A stretch of DNA of 22,500 bases, from positions 3,311,601 to 3,334,100 of the forward strand of contig CAUJGJ010000083.1 of assembly GCA_963170055.1 (NCBI GenBank). Reading direction: 5' to 3'. The translations under genes were made by a program, and so were the position numbers. Shown one piece after another: positions 1-20,029 of this stretch. This DNA comes from Halisarca cf. caerulea. Taxonomy: Eukaryota > Porifera > Demospongiae > Chondrillida > Halisarcidae. Within the stretch, counting starts at the first letter, position 1. Each line of letters opens with the position of its first letter. A model generated the notes under the pieces. It was not told where the DNA came from, made no database searches, and saw nothing but the letters and a program-made list of their open reading frames with translations.

Positions 1-1192
1 TTGCTTTGGAAGTTGGATCAGTATTTGAAAGGAGACACAAAAAGGTATGGGTAACTGAACAACTTGTTTGTCCCACTCTTTCTGGATACCATGCAGCGCA
101 CCAGCCAGAGGGGGGGTATGCAGGATCAGAAATTCTCTTCCATATACTGAGTGCTTTTTCCGTGTCAGGACAAACAGCACATGAGAACCTAGGTGGCAGT
201 AGGACCAAGGTGATCGAGGAGGTGCCTGCAGCGGAATTGAGCCAAAAAGGCAGAAGGCGCAAGCCTGGCCACACTCCTGATCCCTATACCACCAGCATTA
301 ACAGGCAGTGACGCTTGTAACCAACACTTATCACTGAGGTGGATGTTACAGATAGCTTCCGAAAGAGATTTATGAACATCATCGAATGTGTCAAGGAGAA
401 GGGACAGAAAACCTGGAGCTGTGTGGAGAACGTACTGTACCTTTTGCAAAGCAAAAGCATTCCGAATTCAGAAGGCAAAGTGCATCGTGGGCCTGTAACT
501 GCTCCAGTCTACTACCAAGTAACTTCAGTTGCCCTATCCTGGACTTCCACATGTGCACATCGGTGATGGATTCCATGCCTCCTATAAGTGAGCCCGAAAA
601 TGTCACATGTGTGGGTTCTGTTGGGTGGAGACAAGGATAGCAGGAGAGCTAGCATATCAATTTTGGTAGACTCCTCTGCACAAATGACCTCAGATTTGTT
701 GTGATTCAGAGAAAGATTGATGCTACTGGCAGCCTGCTTCATGTACGACAAAATCAGATTTAACATCATCCAGGCTACCACCTAGGGTGCCATCATCAAG
801 ATAAAAACTGTAAATTCTGACTTCATTTTCACAATGATGTCATGAATGGCCAGGCAGAAAATTAAAAGCAGGGGGCTGAGTGGATCACCCTTTTGGACCC
901 CTTCAGCAGAGGGAATTGTGTGTTTTCCAAAGAACAACTGTAAGGAAGGGAAGTGATAGGCAGAGTAAGCTAATGGCAGAAGTGCAGGGGCCTTTTCTCT
1001 AACTGAGTGCAGAATCTTGTCACGCCGGACACTGTTGAATGCATTAGTAAAGTCCAGTTTAAGCAGAAGTTGGTCATCCTTCATGTTGGCCATGTATGGA
1101 CCTGGCTGCGTGGACTGCACTTCAGCCCCCATGGAGGTACCAAAGCCCATTTGCATAGGATATAGGATGGATCCTATAGCAAATTTCTGCAC
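1..1192 (-). pseudogene. Non-LTR retrotransposon reverse transcriptase fragment (inverted 5' segment)
   Basis: Read on the minus strand, this is the core of a non-LTR reverse transcriptase. From about 1150 downward come GFGTSMGAEVQ, LLLKLDFTNAFNSVRRDKIL (the first catalytic Asp block), then EGVQKGDPLSPLL (finger/palm motif B). The catalytic YLDD block, FYLDDGTLGGSLDDV, is intact at about 740-810 but lies in a different frame from the preceding block. Another frame then gives LSLNHNKSEVICAEE (about 640-710), and the post-RT part SLPVNAGGIGIRSVARLAPS appears around 250-310. The three frames, stop codons and lack of an upstream ORF1 show that it is dead. The order of blocks matches a family common in cnidarian and sponge genomes; I do not assign a clade. 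It runs off the left edge. At about 1192 it abuts the plus-strand C-terminal part of the same kind of protein, head to head. Confidence 0.85.
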
Positions 1193-1194
1193 TG

Positions 1195-1670
1195 CATGGG
1201 CTTGTGGATGGATAATGACTGCCTAAGAGTTGCTGTTGGCCTTCGCCTTGGCTCTAGCCTGTGTTTGCCACATTTGTGTCCCAATGTGCACGTGGAAGTA
1301 ATGTTGATGAAAGTGGAATTCATGCCTTGAGTTGTCGGAAGAGCCAAGGCAGGTTGCCTCGCCACGCCAGCCTTAATGACATTGATCAAGTGAGCCCTTG
1401 TGCCAGCAAATGTGCCTTGTACATGTGAACCATGAGGCCTCTGCCATGCAGTCAGATGGGAGGCGACCGGATGGCATCTACATCATTCCTTGGTCACGGG
1501 GCACATGCCTGGCATGGGATGCTATGTGCCATGATATGTATGCTCCCTCCAACATTCAGCTAGCTTGTTCAGGGCCTGGTCTTGTTGGTGATAAAGCAGC
1601 CTCCGTCAAACCTTGGCTGTATGAGGATCTATGCATTACCCATGCATGATTTTGTCCCTATATTGCCATT
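1195..1670 (+). pseudogene. C-terminal part of the same retrotransposon ORF, plus strand, 5' piece
   Basis: On the plus strand the frames give, in order, DNDCLRVAVGLRLGSSLC (from about 1210), CARGSNVDESGIHALSC (from about 1287, after a frameshift), a GRLPRHASLND block with a changed frame, then DGRRPDGIYIIPWSRG and LAWDAMCHD (about 1455-1535) and finally DFVPI near 1650. This is the conserved region that follows the RT domain in this retrotransposon family, including a Cys/His segment and the RPDG...PW...WDA block. In an intact element these blocks lie just downstream of the SLPVNAGGIGIRS and SAFLAQ region found on the minus strand at 189-449. The strand switch is therefore internal to one element. 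Stops and at least three frameshifts are present. The reading frame is broken at 1670 by the foldback element that follows. Confidence 0.75.
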
Positions 1671-2130
1671 AACATGTTCTGAAGTAAACGTGAAGATTCT
1701 GATTTAAACTCACCAAAAAATTACTGTTCTTGACCAAAAACATGCAACCACAAACAACAAACAGTGACTTTTTCACAAATTTGTGATAATAATCAGCAGC
1801 CCAAATTGCTAAATCACAAATTTGTGAAAACTGAAAATCACAAATTTGTGAAATCCTGTTTGAGTTTGTTGGTGATAGGGCAATAACCTGTGAATAATCA
1901 TGCACTTGTGAGAAAACAAGCTAAAATGGAAATTGTTATTGGCCAACATTTGCAAAGTTTTGATAACATTCTTTTGTTTTTCAACATACCTCACTAAAAA
2001 CAAGGCTGTTATGCATAACAATATGCTTGTTTACAACAATCCCTGCAGATTTGTTATGAAAACAGTATGAAAGTTAGCAATTTTGGCTACAAGCCAAATC
2101 AGAATTTTCACATTTACTTCAGAACATGTT
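1671..2130. mobile_element. 460-bp foldback MITE with 4-bp CATT target duplication
   Basis: The ends are AACATGTTCT (1671-1680) and AGAACATGTT (2121-2130), perfect inverted copies. The inverted arm continues for about 35 bp with two mismatches and then more loosely for about 15 bp. CATT flanks both ends (1667-1670 and 2131-2134). Removing the element plus one CATT rejoins the retrotransposon reading, DFVPI followed by IESAGLF, so the insertion is supported by a reconstructed empty site. Inside are three copies of the palindrome CACAAATTTGTG (1774-1785, 1815-1826, 1839-1850). No coding capacity of note. The superfamily is not recognised; a 4-bp duplication would fit several. Confidence 0.75.
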
Positions 2131-2330
2131 CATTGAATCAGCTGGCTTGTTTTGAAAAGATGCACTATCCTAGCTTTTTTCACGAGCTTGCAAAACGTAC
2201 TATAGAGCACAGTCTAAAGATCCGCTTTACTATGATCTTAAGATTTGTCAGAGAATCAGTGTTTGAATTTGTGTGCGAAGAATTTAACACTTATTTTATA
2301 CTAGCTTGCAATTGTTGTTCATTTGACTAA
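2131..2330 (+). pseudogene. C-terminal tail of the retrotransposon ORF, downstream of the foldback insertion
   Basis: The plus strand resumes the interrupted protein with IESAGLF (about 2133-2153). In another frame it continues as SFFHELAKRTIEHSLKIRF (about 2173-2230) and a VRESVF segment. These resemble the last conserved helix region of this retrotransposon family (FxxELxRRI ... RxSVA). The stop is at 2328-2330. The following T-rich stretch, ending near 2462 in an A/T run, is probably its 3' untranslated tail, although no clean poly-A end or target duplication could be placed. Confidence 0.5.
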
Positions 2331-2570
2331 CAGATGCTACTTTTAGGTGTGTACTCTGTTGTTCTATGTGTTACAGTATGTGTGTTTCTCTGTTTCTTTC
2401 TCTTTTAAATTACCTTGTTGTATATTCTCTGTTTCTATTTGAATTATTGAAAAAATATAATATACATTATACCATATAAGAACCCATTTAAAATGGAAAA
2501 AAGATGTACTAGGAATAAAAACGGTTAATCGTCAAAAAACATTGGAACAAGTTAGGGTTGTTTGCTACAC
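2331..2570. other. AT-rich stretch without a gene
   Basis: T-rich then A-rich sequence with no credible reading frame. It may be the 3' untranslated end of the retrotransposon that precedes it. Nothing else is seen. Confidence 0.4.
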
Positions 2571-2571
2571 A

Positions 2572-2735
2572 GGGCTGCATGGACAGGGATAGGGATAGAC
2601 ATATAGGATTAGACATGCATATAGGGCTGGACAAACATATATAGGGCTACACATGCATAGGGCTAGGCGGGCATAGGGATAGGCCTACATGTATGGGGCT
2701 AGACAGGCATAGAACTAGACAGAGTTGGGTTGGAC
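2572..2735. repeat. Degenerate tandem repeat, core ATAGGGCTAGACATGC
   Basis: Seven to nine imperfect units of about 16-20 bp built on GGGATAG/GGGCTAG-ACA-GCATA variants run through this stretch. Unit boundaries drift through small indels, so it is an old minisatellite. No coding role is seen. Confidence 0.65.
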
Positions 2736-2953
2736 TGGGTGCAGTGTGCATATTCTTAATTTTGAAACAAACATGAACCTATTAACTTAAAGCTGTTTTC
2801 TGCCCTTAATAATTCCATTCCCCATGTCTGCAAAATTTTGCACAAATTGAAGAAGTTGCTGCATGCATAGTGCATATTTTTACCTGTTATATACATAATA
2901 CATTCATATAAGAAGCAAGGTGGTCAATGACCGTAACCATCATGCAACGAGAA

Positions 2954-3086
2954 CCCCCCCCCCCCCCTCCCCCAATGTGTCTGATTTACCTCTAATAATG
3001 GACACCCAAATGAAAGGATGACAATGATTACCGAGCGGTAGCGAGGTTAATTGGGGGCGAGCGTAAGCGAGCCCCCCCCCCCCCCC
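2954..3086. repeat. Two poly-C tracts flanking paired GAGCG/AGCGAG dyad modules
   Basis: A C14-T-C5 run (2954-2973) and a C15 run (3072-3086) bracket two short dyads. Module one, 3027-3051, has arms ATTACC and GGTTAAT around GAGCGgtAGCGAG. Module two, 3053-3077, has arms GGGGGC and GCCCCC around GAGCGtaAGCGAG. The cores are the same and the arms differ, but each arm pairs with its partner. This looks like a short repetitive element of unknown class. The poly-C runs are also slippage-prone and G4-prone on the minus strand. Confidence 0.6.
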
Positions 3087-3099
3087 TGATGGCTCAAGT

Positions 3100-5190
3100 A
3101 CGGGGAGTCCGGCGGCAGCCCGCCTACGCAGGGGCCGCACCTAAAACGCTGGCCGGATTTAGGCCACCCATCATTTTCTTCTCCGGCCGACTGCTCCTCG
3201 GCCGAGAGACTAGCAGGCACGAGGCACCAACGCCAACGCCGGGGTGCAAGCGTTCTGCGTCCTAAAGCGAGAAAAGCCGAATGATCTAGACCGCCATACG
3301 CGCAGGAGGGATCCAAAGTTGTGGCAATTCGACCGTATCGGCGCGCATTCGAACGCCCCATGCACTTGAAAACCTACGTAAAAGAAACGAAGTGTAAAGC
3401 CCGTCAACTCTATCGAAGCAAAATTTTATTTTACGGTGGCCGAAAGCTAGGGCCGGGTTGCAGATTTACCTTCGGGCAACGCCACCATCTTGCCGGCCAT
3501 TTTGGAATGCATTCGTTCTGGCTCAGTATCGCGATTTGATGCCAATGTTCGTGGCATGGCTATTACGGTTGGCCCTCGTTTCAGAAGCTATGTGCGTCGT
3601 CGTGATGCATGTGAATTTTAGCCCCAGTTTCTGATTCTTCCTCGACCAATTCGCCTTTGCCTAACCTTGCTATAGTATGGAGTGTGTCTATTCCTAAATG
3701 ATGACGTCATTCTCGTGTACTACAAACAAACCTTGCCTACCATGCTGCTGTCAGCTATATCAATCAATCAACCATGTAATCAACCAATCAATTAGACCAT
3801 GCATATGCACAAATGGTATATAGAATAGAATTCAAATCAAAGCACTGATCACTGTTACATACGATTGCCATGCAGCTACATAAATATACATTATGAATAG
3901 TTGGAAATCAGCTCAACAGCAATCTAAATGGGAAATTACTCTAATCAAGCATGCAGTCCACATGATTTTCTTCACTGAGGGACTGGGTTGACAAAATGTG
4001 CAGGGTGCTGATAATATGCCTTGTTGATGTCACCACAGCTGTCCAAAGCAACGCTCGCCCCCCATGATGCATTTTGCATCTCACTAGTTGATTCAGTCGC
4101 AGACGGGACTCCATTCGAGGTTGCCCACGCATTCGGCGGGTAAATTACCACCTTTAGGCCAATGAGCTAAAAACTTTGCACGCGAATTGCGACTCGACTT
4201 CACAGGTTTATTGCATGTTTACATCTAAAAGTAACTCGCCGAGAGGAATTCTTCACGTTAAGCTGTTGATCGCTTCGTTGGGCGATCTCGCTGATCGATA
4301 AAGGCAGAAAAACCTTCCTTTTTTGGTCAACACCAGGCGATGTCAGACTTCAACGTTCGGTCCTTTTCCCCGTGTTCGAATACATAAAAAATGACACTCT
4401 TGAATTTATCGTAAGCGATTTTAGATTACTTTCGAACGAAAGGAAGGATATGTGATATTGCGATTCGGGCCACTAAATAGCCACGCCATTGTGACGGCCA
4501 TTTGCCAGCCCTGCCAACTGTGACTATAGATTGTGTGTGCGGCCATGTTTCCGTACAAACGCCGAGTGCGGAGCAGGAAGGAGAGTGCATGCCTTTTGCC
4601 GCCATCGGCGCCTTCGTAAAGAAGGAATATGCTGGCACAGGTGTGTAAATAATAGGTGTTGAAATTTTACAGGCATAATGCGGGAATATAATTGATCACA
4701 AATTTTATATTGGCATGCCCAATGCATATGCTACAGGGGGTTCAGATAAGTGGCCAATAGCTCAACTATTATATACTCTGAGTACTACTAGGGAGTGTAT
4801 TTTGTCTAGTGAGTTTGTCAGGACAAGCAGTAGTGTTGAAATTCGTGTGAGTGCAGAACTAAAAAACTGATTACGGTTTATACCAAAATTATAAAAATGT
4901 GTACTAACATGGTGACTAAGAAACAAATCGTCAACTGATCATGAGCTATCAATAGTCCAAACATTCAGCATTGCAGAAGGTATCACTGTTCAAAAAGCAT
5001 GCATGATCCCTTTAAAATGTCCCATTCCTTCACACAGGACCAAAGGGGTTTGTCTGGCTACATGAGACTAGCTCACAACTACATTATAATTTTATGCAAT
5101 CAATTATTTCATCCATATTCCCATTCCCATTCAATTTCAATGTCCTTTCCTTTTAGCGAGGTTCTGAACTTTGTTCACGACTAGTACATA
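3100..5190. other. Intergenic stretch with no supported gene
   Basis: Several short open frames exist on both strands (longest about 100 codons) but none shows a recognisable domain, a convincing splice pattern or protein-like composition. The part from 3100 to 3560 and from 4470 to 4630 is richer in CpG and has GCCATCTTG/GCCGCCAT-like (YY1-type) words, so one of these could be promoter sequence for a gene not seen here. An ATCA-rich tract lies at about 3758-3795. Confidence 0.5.
3702..3709. promoter_or_regulatory. CRE/ATF-like palindrome TGACGTCA
   Basis: A perfect TGACGTCA lies in the context ATGATGACGTCATTC. It is the consensus for CREB/ATF/bZIP dimers. No gene start was identified close by, so a regulatory role is only possible, not shown. 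Confidence 0.3.
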
Positions 5191-5196
5191 ATAATA

Positions 5197-5272
5197 TAGT
5201 CTAGCTGCTAGCCCCTACTTTTACCCTTCGCGTGGACGCGAAGGGTAAAAGTAGGGGCTAGCAGCTAGACTA
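5197..5272. mobile_element. Perfect 76-bp hairpin element, TAGTCT ends
   Basis: Arms 5197-5233 and 5236-5272 are perfect 37-bp inverted copies around a 2-base centre (GG). The ends read TAGTCTAGCTG and CAGCTAGACTA. AT-rich flanks read ATAATA on both sides, a possible target duplication. The perfect arms indicate recent origin or gene conversion. It shares its terminal TAGTCT with the next hairpin 62 bp downstream. Confidence 0.8.
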
Positions 5273-5304
5273 ATAATAATACTGCTGCAATTGATCAGCC
5301 AGAT

Positions 5305-5310
5305 CACGTG
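5305..5310. promoter_or_regulatory. E-box CACGTG upstream of the coiled-coil/HEPN gene
   Basis: A canonical palindromic E-box (CACGTG) lies 119 bp upstream of the chosen start codon, between the two hairpin elements. It is a candidate bHLH site; single hexamers occur often by chance. Confidence 0.3.
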
Positions 5311-5334
5311 ACACATGCAATTCAGCACAATTCC

Positions 5335-5404
5335 TAGTCTCGTACCCAGACCCACTTCCGCCCGAATAAAATGGCGGGCGGAAGTGGGTCTGGGTACGAG
5401 ACTA
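5335..5404. mobile_element. Perfect 70-bp hairpin element, TAGTCTCGTACCCAGACC ends
   Basis: Arms 5335-5364 and 5375-5404 are perfect 30-bp inverted copies around a 10-base loop. The TAGTCTCGTACCCAGACC end resembles, from memory, a short foldback repeat widespread in marine invertebrate genomes. It ends 24 bp before the start codon chosen for the coiled-coil/HEPN gene, so it probably sits in that gene's 5' untranslated or core promoter region. Confidence 0.8.
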
Positions 5405-5428
5405 CTATTAAGTATCGATATCCTAGAT

Positions 5429-6053
5429 ATGGCTTCTTTCTTCCATAGATCATCAGCGAAATCGACGGATGTAGCAGAACTACGATCACGATTTATTCAA
5501 GTGCTGGAACATTTCGAACGAGACAAGGAGAAGGACATGATAGATCTTCGTAACAAATACGAATCAAGGTTGGAAATAGCTGAAAAGGTGAAGCAGTTTA
5601 CAAAGTGTATGCTGGCTGAAAAGAATAGGAAGTGTCGAGAACTTGAAGAACATTTGCAGGATTTCGAAGAAATATATCGCGAAGAAGTCAGCAATCACCA
5701 GTCAACAATGAGGAAAAAAGAATCTTACAAAGCAAGCCTGTATGAAGTAGAAAAGAAGTTTCGGGAGACCCAAACACGTCTATATAATTCCGAACGCGAT
5801 CGTAAAAAAATGGAAGCTCGCCTATTGAGACTCAGTCTGCTGCATTCTGAGCATTGTCTAGCCAAAATTGAGGCAGAACGTACTTGTAATGAATTGAAGG
5901 GAAAGTATGAAAAGCTCAGGTTTGCATATGAAATTGTGGTTTTCGAACACAAGAAGACAAGAGCTTCTGTTGTTGATTTGCAACAAGCTAATGACCAGTT
6001 GCAGCATGAATTAGCAGTTTCAAAATTACAAGCAATATCTCAGTTAAGATCAG
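5429..6053 (+). CDS. Exon 1 of the coiled-coil/HEPN gene
   Basis: Encodes residues 1-208 plus the first base of codon 209. It holds essentially the whole coiled coil, rich in E, K, R and L, with several Cys. It ends TCAG followed by the donor GTGAGAG (phase 1). Without splicing, the frame closes after only six more codons, at 6073. Confidence 0.75.
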
Positions 6054-8131
6054 GTGAGAGCAATGTTGTATAATTAATTGCATGCATGTTCAGCTTAGAC
6101 TAATATTATAGTATTAATTATGCATAGCTGCATGAGCCAATCAAAGTATATCATGCATGATTAGGGACATTGTCAATTCAATTTGGTCATATCATTATAA
6201 TTGTCAAATTAATTTTTAGTTTTAATTACTAGTTACTAGGACATGCAACTGCACACACTGTTAGTTTGTGTGATGTGATCTGTATATAGTTGTTAATGTC
6301 CTTCTCCCGGTCACTTATGATTTAATAAATTATAATAGTGGAATTCCATCACACAGTTGAATATGTACCGGAGACTGTACAAGATATTTCAAGGGATCGA
6401 AGTGAGTCCATTCATATACATCATCCAGTACAATGTCATGCATGCCTAACTTAGTCTGGGTCTATGCCTATAATAATGATTATTTTTTAGCAAAATAATA
6501 ATTTATATTAAAGTCATCAGAACAATTATTTTAAATGTCATTTATGCAAGGAACTGCATGGTGTAATACATGCGTGCAGTCATTGATTACATAGCTGCAT
6601 CAACTTTTACACAGCGTCTATTGTTGCATACAAAAAAGGTGGTGTGTCTGCATGTAATATTATTTAATTTATGAGTTTTTAGTTTTTAGCAAAATATTTC
6701 CATTCCTAATGTATGGGTTGCCATGCATGTTTTTCCATGTTATCCCTATACATCGCCATATGAACCACTACTGTATAGTTTATGATAATCCATCCAAATT
6801 AATGTCACTACAAAATTATAATGTGCACAATGTCATGCATATTTAACAAGTAGTATTGACAAGGCACTGTGTGTTTTGTACTTGATGTGGACATTTTTCT
6901 TCTGAATCGATTAATTACCCTGCATAAAAGTCAATACATTAACTGTTACAATAATAAAGATTTATTGTATACTGTCTATAAAAACTATACTCTTAACCGT
7001 ACACATGCATTCATTCCACATCCAGGTAGAGTAGCTGAACAGATCGGTGAAGCTATTGAAGAGTATGAAGAAAATTGTCAAACTATTCAACAAAATGATG
7101 ATACTATAATTTCTATTGACAACAGCAAAGGCTATTCAGAAGCATACATGGGCTTTAAAGCAGTGATGGACTCTAAACGCTCCAGCTATCGAGTTCTCAA
7201 CCCCCAGTTCGGTCCAGTTGCCATCTGCTTGAGTTGTATGAAGCAGCCAGATACAACCGTACATCCAGCCTTGAAGGAATTCCTTCAAAATGGAGTAATT
7301 TCTACTCTCAGTGCATGGGAAGCTTATGTAGAAGACACTTTATCCGAAGCGTTTGACATCATGATGACAGAATTTTCGGGTGCACCGATGGAAGAATGGG
7401 GAAATGACAGTTCTGATTGCTGTGATCAGTTGATGAGAAAATGGAAACACTGTCGAACAGCTATCAATATTGGAAACAATTCAATAAATTGCCCACTGCG
7501 TGCAAGAAATGCTCTCATTAATCATGATAAAAATCGTGTTTTGAAGCGCATGCGTCCACTATTGCAGGGAAGTCATGGGATTGATGACTCATTTCGGTCA
7601 TTGTTCGCTCCGAAGCACAGCTCCAGTGAAAGTAACAAACTATCCAGCTTCATGGCTGGCAATGCATTCACCTACTCCTATGTGCTACAGAATGGTGATG
7701 CCGTTAAGGTGCGAATTGAAGATCCACAGCTTCTTCATGATATCCTCCGCTTATATTATGGGATTCGCTGCACCTTTGCTCATGGATGTGGAAATATTTA
7801 CAGGACTTTTGAAAATCCACAAGGATCCCTTCATAAATTTCCCAAGTCACCCAATGAACTTCCTTTTGTTGGAGTTGAAGAATGTAACAACCCAGCTGCC
7901 CCAAGAGCATGTGAAGTTGCACAAGAAGTGTTTGAGCTGTTTAAAGAAGTGCAAAGGTGTGGAAAGGAAGTCAACATTGATTATCCCACACTTGTCAATT
8001 TAGACAGGTTCTTTGTTCGTGCATCCCATTTCCTACCCCTGGCAATAGGGCATATGCTTAAAAGAGATTTGGATTTAACTCTCTGGGGGTTTGATCAACA
8101 GAGGTTTAGTACGCACAAACCAGAACTGTAA
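5429..8131 (+). CDS. Coiled-coil protein with C-terminal HEPN-like (RiboL-PSP-type) domain, three exons
   Basis: Exons 5429-6053, 6357-6401 and 7026-8131, joined in matching phase 1, give a predicted 591-aa protein. The donors GTGAGA and GTGAGT and the acceptors CACACAG and CATCCAG are good. Residues 1 to about 210 are charged, heptad-like helix (for example EKDMIDLRNKYESRLEIAEK), a coiled coil. Residues about 300-480 look like a HEPN helical bundle: VISTLSAWEAYVEDTL at 314-329, then RLYYGIRCTFAHG, where R471 and H476 form the Rx4H motif that is the catalytic signature of HEPN RNases. The start at 5429 (ATGGCTTC) is preferred to the in-frame ATG at 5315, because the intervening codons are the hairpin element. 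No signal peptide or membrane segment is seen. HEPN proteins often act on RNA in defence or RNA processing, but a role here is inference. The whole-protein family is not recognised. Confidence 0.75.
6357..6401 (+). CDS. 45-nt symmetric exon 2 of the coiled-coil/HEPN gene
   Basis: Lies between acceptor CATCACACAG and donor GTGAGT, with no stop in the used frame. It encodes about VEYVPETVQDISRDR. Phase 1 at both ends and a length divisible by three mean that skipping it would leave the frame intact, creating a Gly codon at the exon 1-exon 3 joint. It could be a cassette exon. Confidence 0.6.
7026..8131 (+). CDS. Exon 3 of the coiled-coil/HEPN gene (HEPN-like domain)
   Basis: Begins after CCACATCCAG and encodes residues 225-591 and the TAA stop. 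The open frame extends upstream to 6869, but that part is AT-rich, low in charged residues and contains the acceptor, so it is taken as intron. The Rx4H codons are at 7766-7783. The C-terminal 110 residues after the motif (ECNNPAAPRACEVAQEVFEL onward) form further helices of unknown role. Confidence 0.75.
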
Positions 8132-8970
8132 TATCCCTATCATCACAACAGTGTGAACCTTACTTATTGATGATCTAGTTATAAATTGACAATTTGTTTT
8201 CTCAGGACAATAATTTTTTTCTACTATATCATTATTATTAAATTTAATATCTTGCGTTAAATACCAACCCTGATGGCAATTTGTGTTCACCATTCTGTAT
8301 AAGCTTATGCGTGTGCTTTTGTGCTTAAACTAAATCCACATTATGTTATTATATTTTCAAAACTATTATCTTTTACTGGTGACTTTACATGTAATTATAG
8401 CAACTGCTGTCAGAGTATATCTATGCATACATATAACGATTTGATGAATCATATTTGTTGTTACATTATGCATGATATGTGAATGTTTATGGTGTAGTGA
8501 CACACACTACAGTTGTCCCATGTAAGCAATAGCACTACAGCCCTCAATGTAACTTGGTGGACAACAATTTTGTTTGCCACTATCATGGTGCCCCCATATG
8601 CAGCTAGCTGTCGCAATTACGTACATTATGTCCATATGCATGTCGTGTGCTGATATCATCAGTGTTGTACGTATAGAAAGCAAGAATGGCAGTATTTACT
8701 ATTACCTATGAGACCGCCCAAGTTCGAAGTTCATAAACTACCTTGCTAAATTACCACTACATCTACAGCAATAATGTTATCGTTTGATCATAGATAGATA
8801 CTAGATAGATATATCGTTTGATGATCACAATAATATAAAAATAATACATTGCATGGAATGTTTATGCAATCATTGGTAGCTATTGCGTAATAGCTTGCCT
8901 GCAAAGTTGTCTCTTTTCGAACTCATTGTGGTCTCTTCCGTTGTGGTCAAGTGCTCTCTCAATTTCTGTC
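8132..8970. other. Intergenic region between the two host genes
   Basis: AT-rich sequence holding the 3' untranslated region of the HEPN-like gene and the promoter of the coiled-coil gene. No canonical AATAAA was found close after the stop. A GATAGATA-type short repeat lies at about 8791-8812, between two copies of ATCGTTTGAT. No other gene is seen. Confidence 0.5.
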
Positions 8971-8977
8971 ATGAATA

Positions 8978-19612
<10,635 letters not shown>

Positions 19613-19634
19613 GTCTGTGCTTGAACATGTAAAT

Positions 19635-19636
<2 letters not shown>

Positions 19637-19688
<52 letters not shown>
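19637..19688 (+). repeat. (TG)n microsatellite, start of intron 12
   Basis: About 25 TG units, starting 24 bp after the exon 12 donor. Confidence 0.95.
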
Positions 19689-19691
<3 letters not shown>

Positions 19692-19836
19692 TATGTGCAC
19701 ATTTGCACATAAGTGTGTACATATGTGTGTTGAAGTAAATGTGTGTGTGCATGCGTGTCTGTGCTATAAGTTGTCTTATCTCATTAGCCTTTGTTGTTAT
19801 CATAGCTAATGTATACATCACTCCACAAGAAGCCTA

Positions 19837-19965
19837 CCGTATGCGCGGAAATTTTCGCGTTACGTAATTTTCGCGAAGGGCGAAGTTATGAGAAATTCGC
19901 GATTTTATTTTCGCGAATGGCAATTTTTCCGAATTGGCGGTTTTTTTATTTTCGCGAAGTCTGAG
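19837..19965. repeat. Terminal region with iterated TTCGCG motifs
   Basis: Five or six TTCGCG words, some as the palindrome TTCGCGAA, within 130 bp after the CCGTAT end. Such subterminal iterations commonly bind a transposase; the word also resembles an E2F core. Confidence 0.6.
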
Positions 19966-20029
19966 CATCAATGCTTGGTTAACCTTGGCAGAAGTAGCTT
20001 TGATACGAGTATTCTGCAAGATTTTTGAG

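Noticed and set aside
2940..3539. Overlapping open frames on both strands of up to 104 codons
   Set aside because: Composition follows the GC-rich and poly-C sequence; no domain or splice logic was found.
3941..4132. 63-codon minus-strand frame
   Set aside because: No domain, no partner exons, no conserved-looking composition.
4544..4618. Short frame starting MFPYKRRVRSRK
   Set aside because: Only 24 codons and no convincing continuation through a splice site; might be a first exon but not supportable.
5315..5428. Upstream in-frame ATG of the coiled-coil/HEPN gene
   Set aside because: The 38 extra codons translate the hairpin element; the ATG at 5429 starts ordinary protein sequence.
6869..7025. 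Upstream extension of the HEPN-encoding frame
   Set aside because: AT-rich, ends in a good acceptor (CATCCAG), and the phase of exons 1 and 2 matches a start at 7026.
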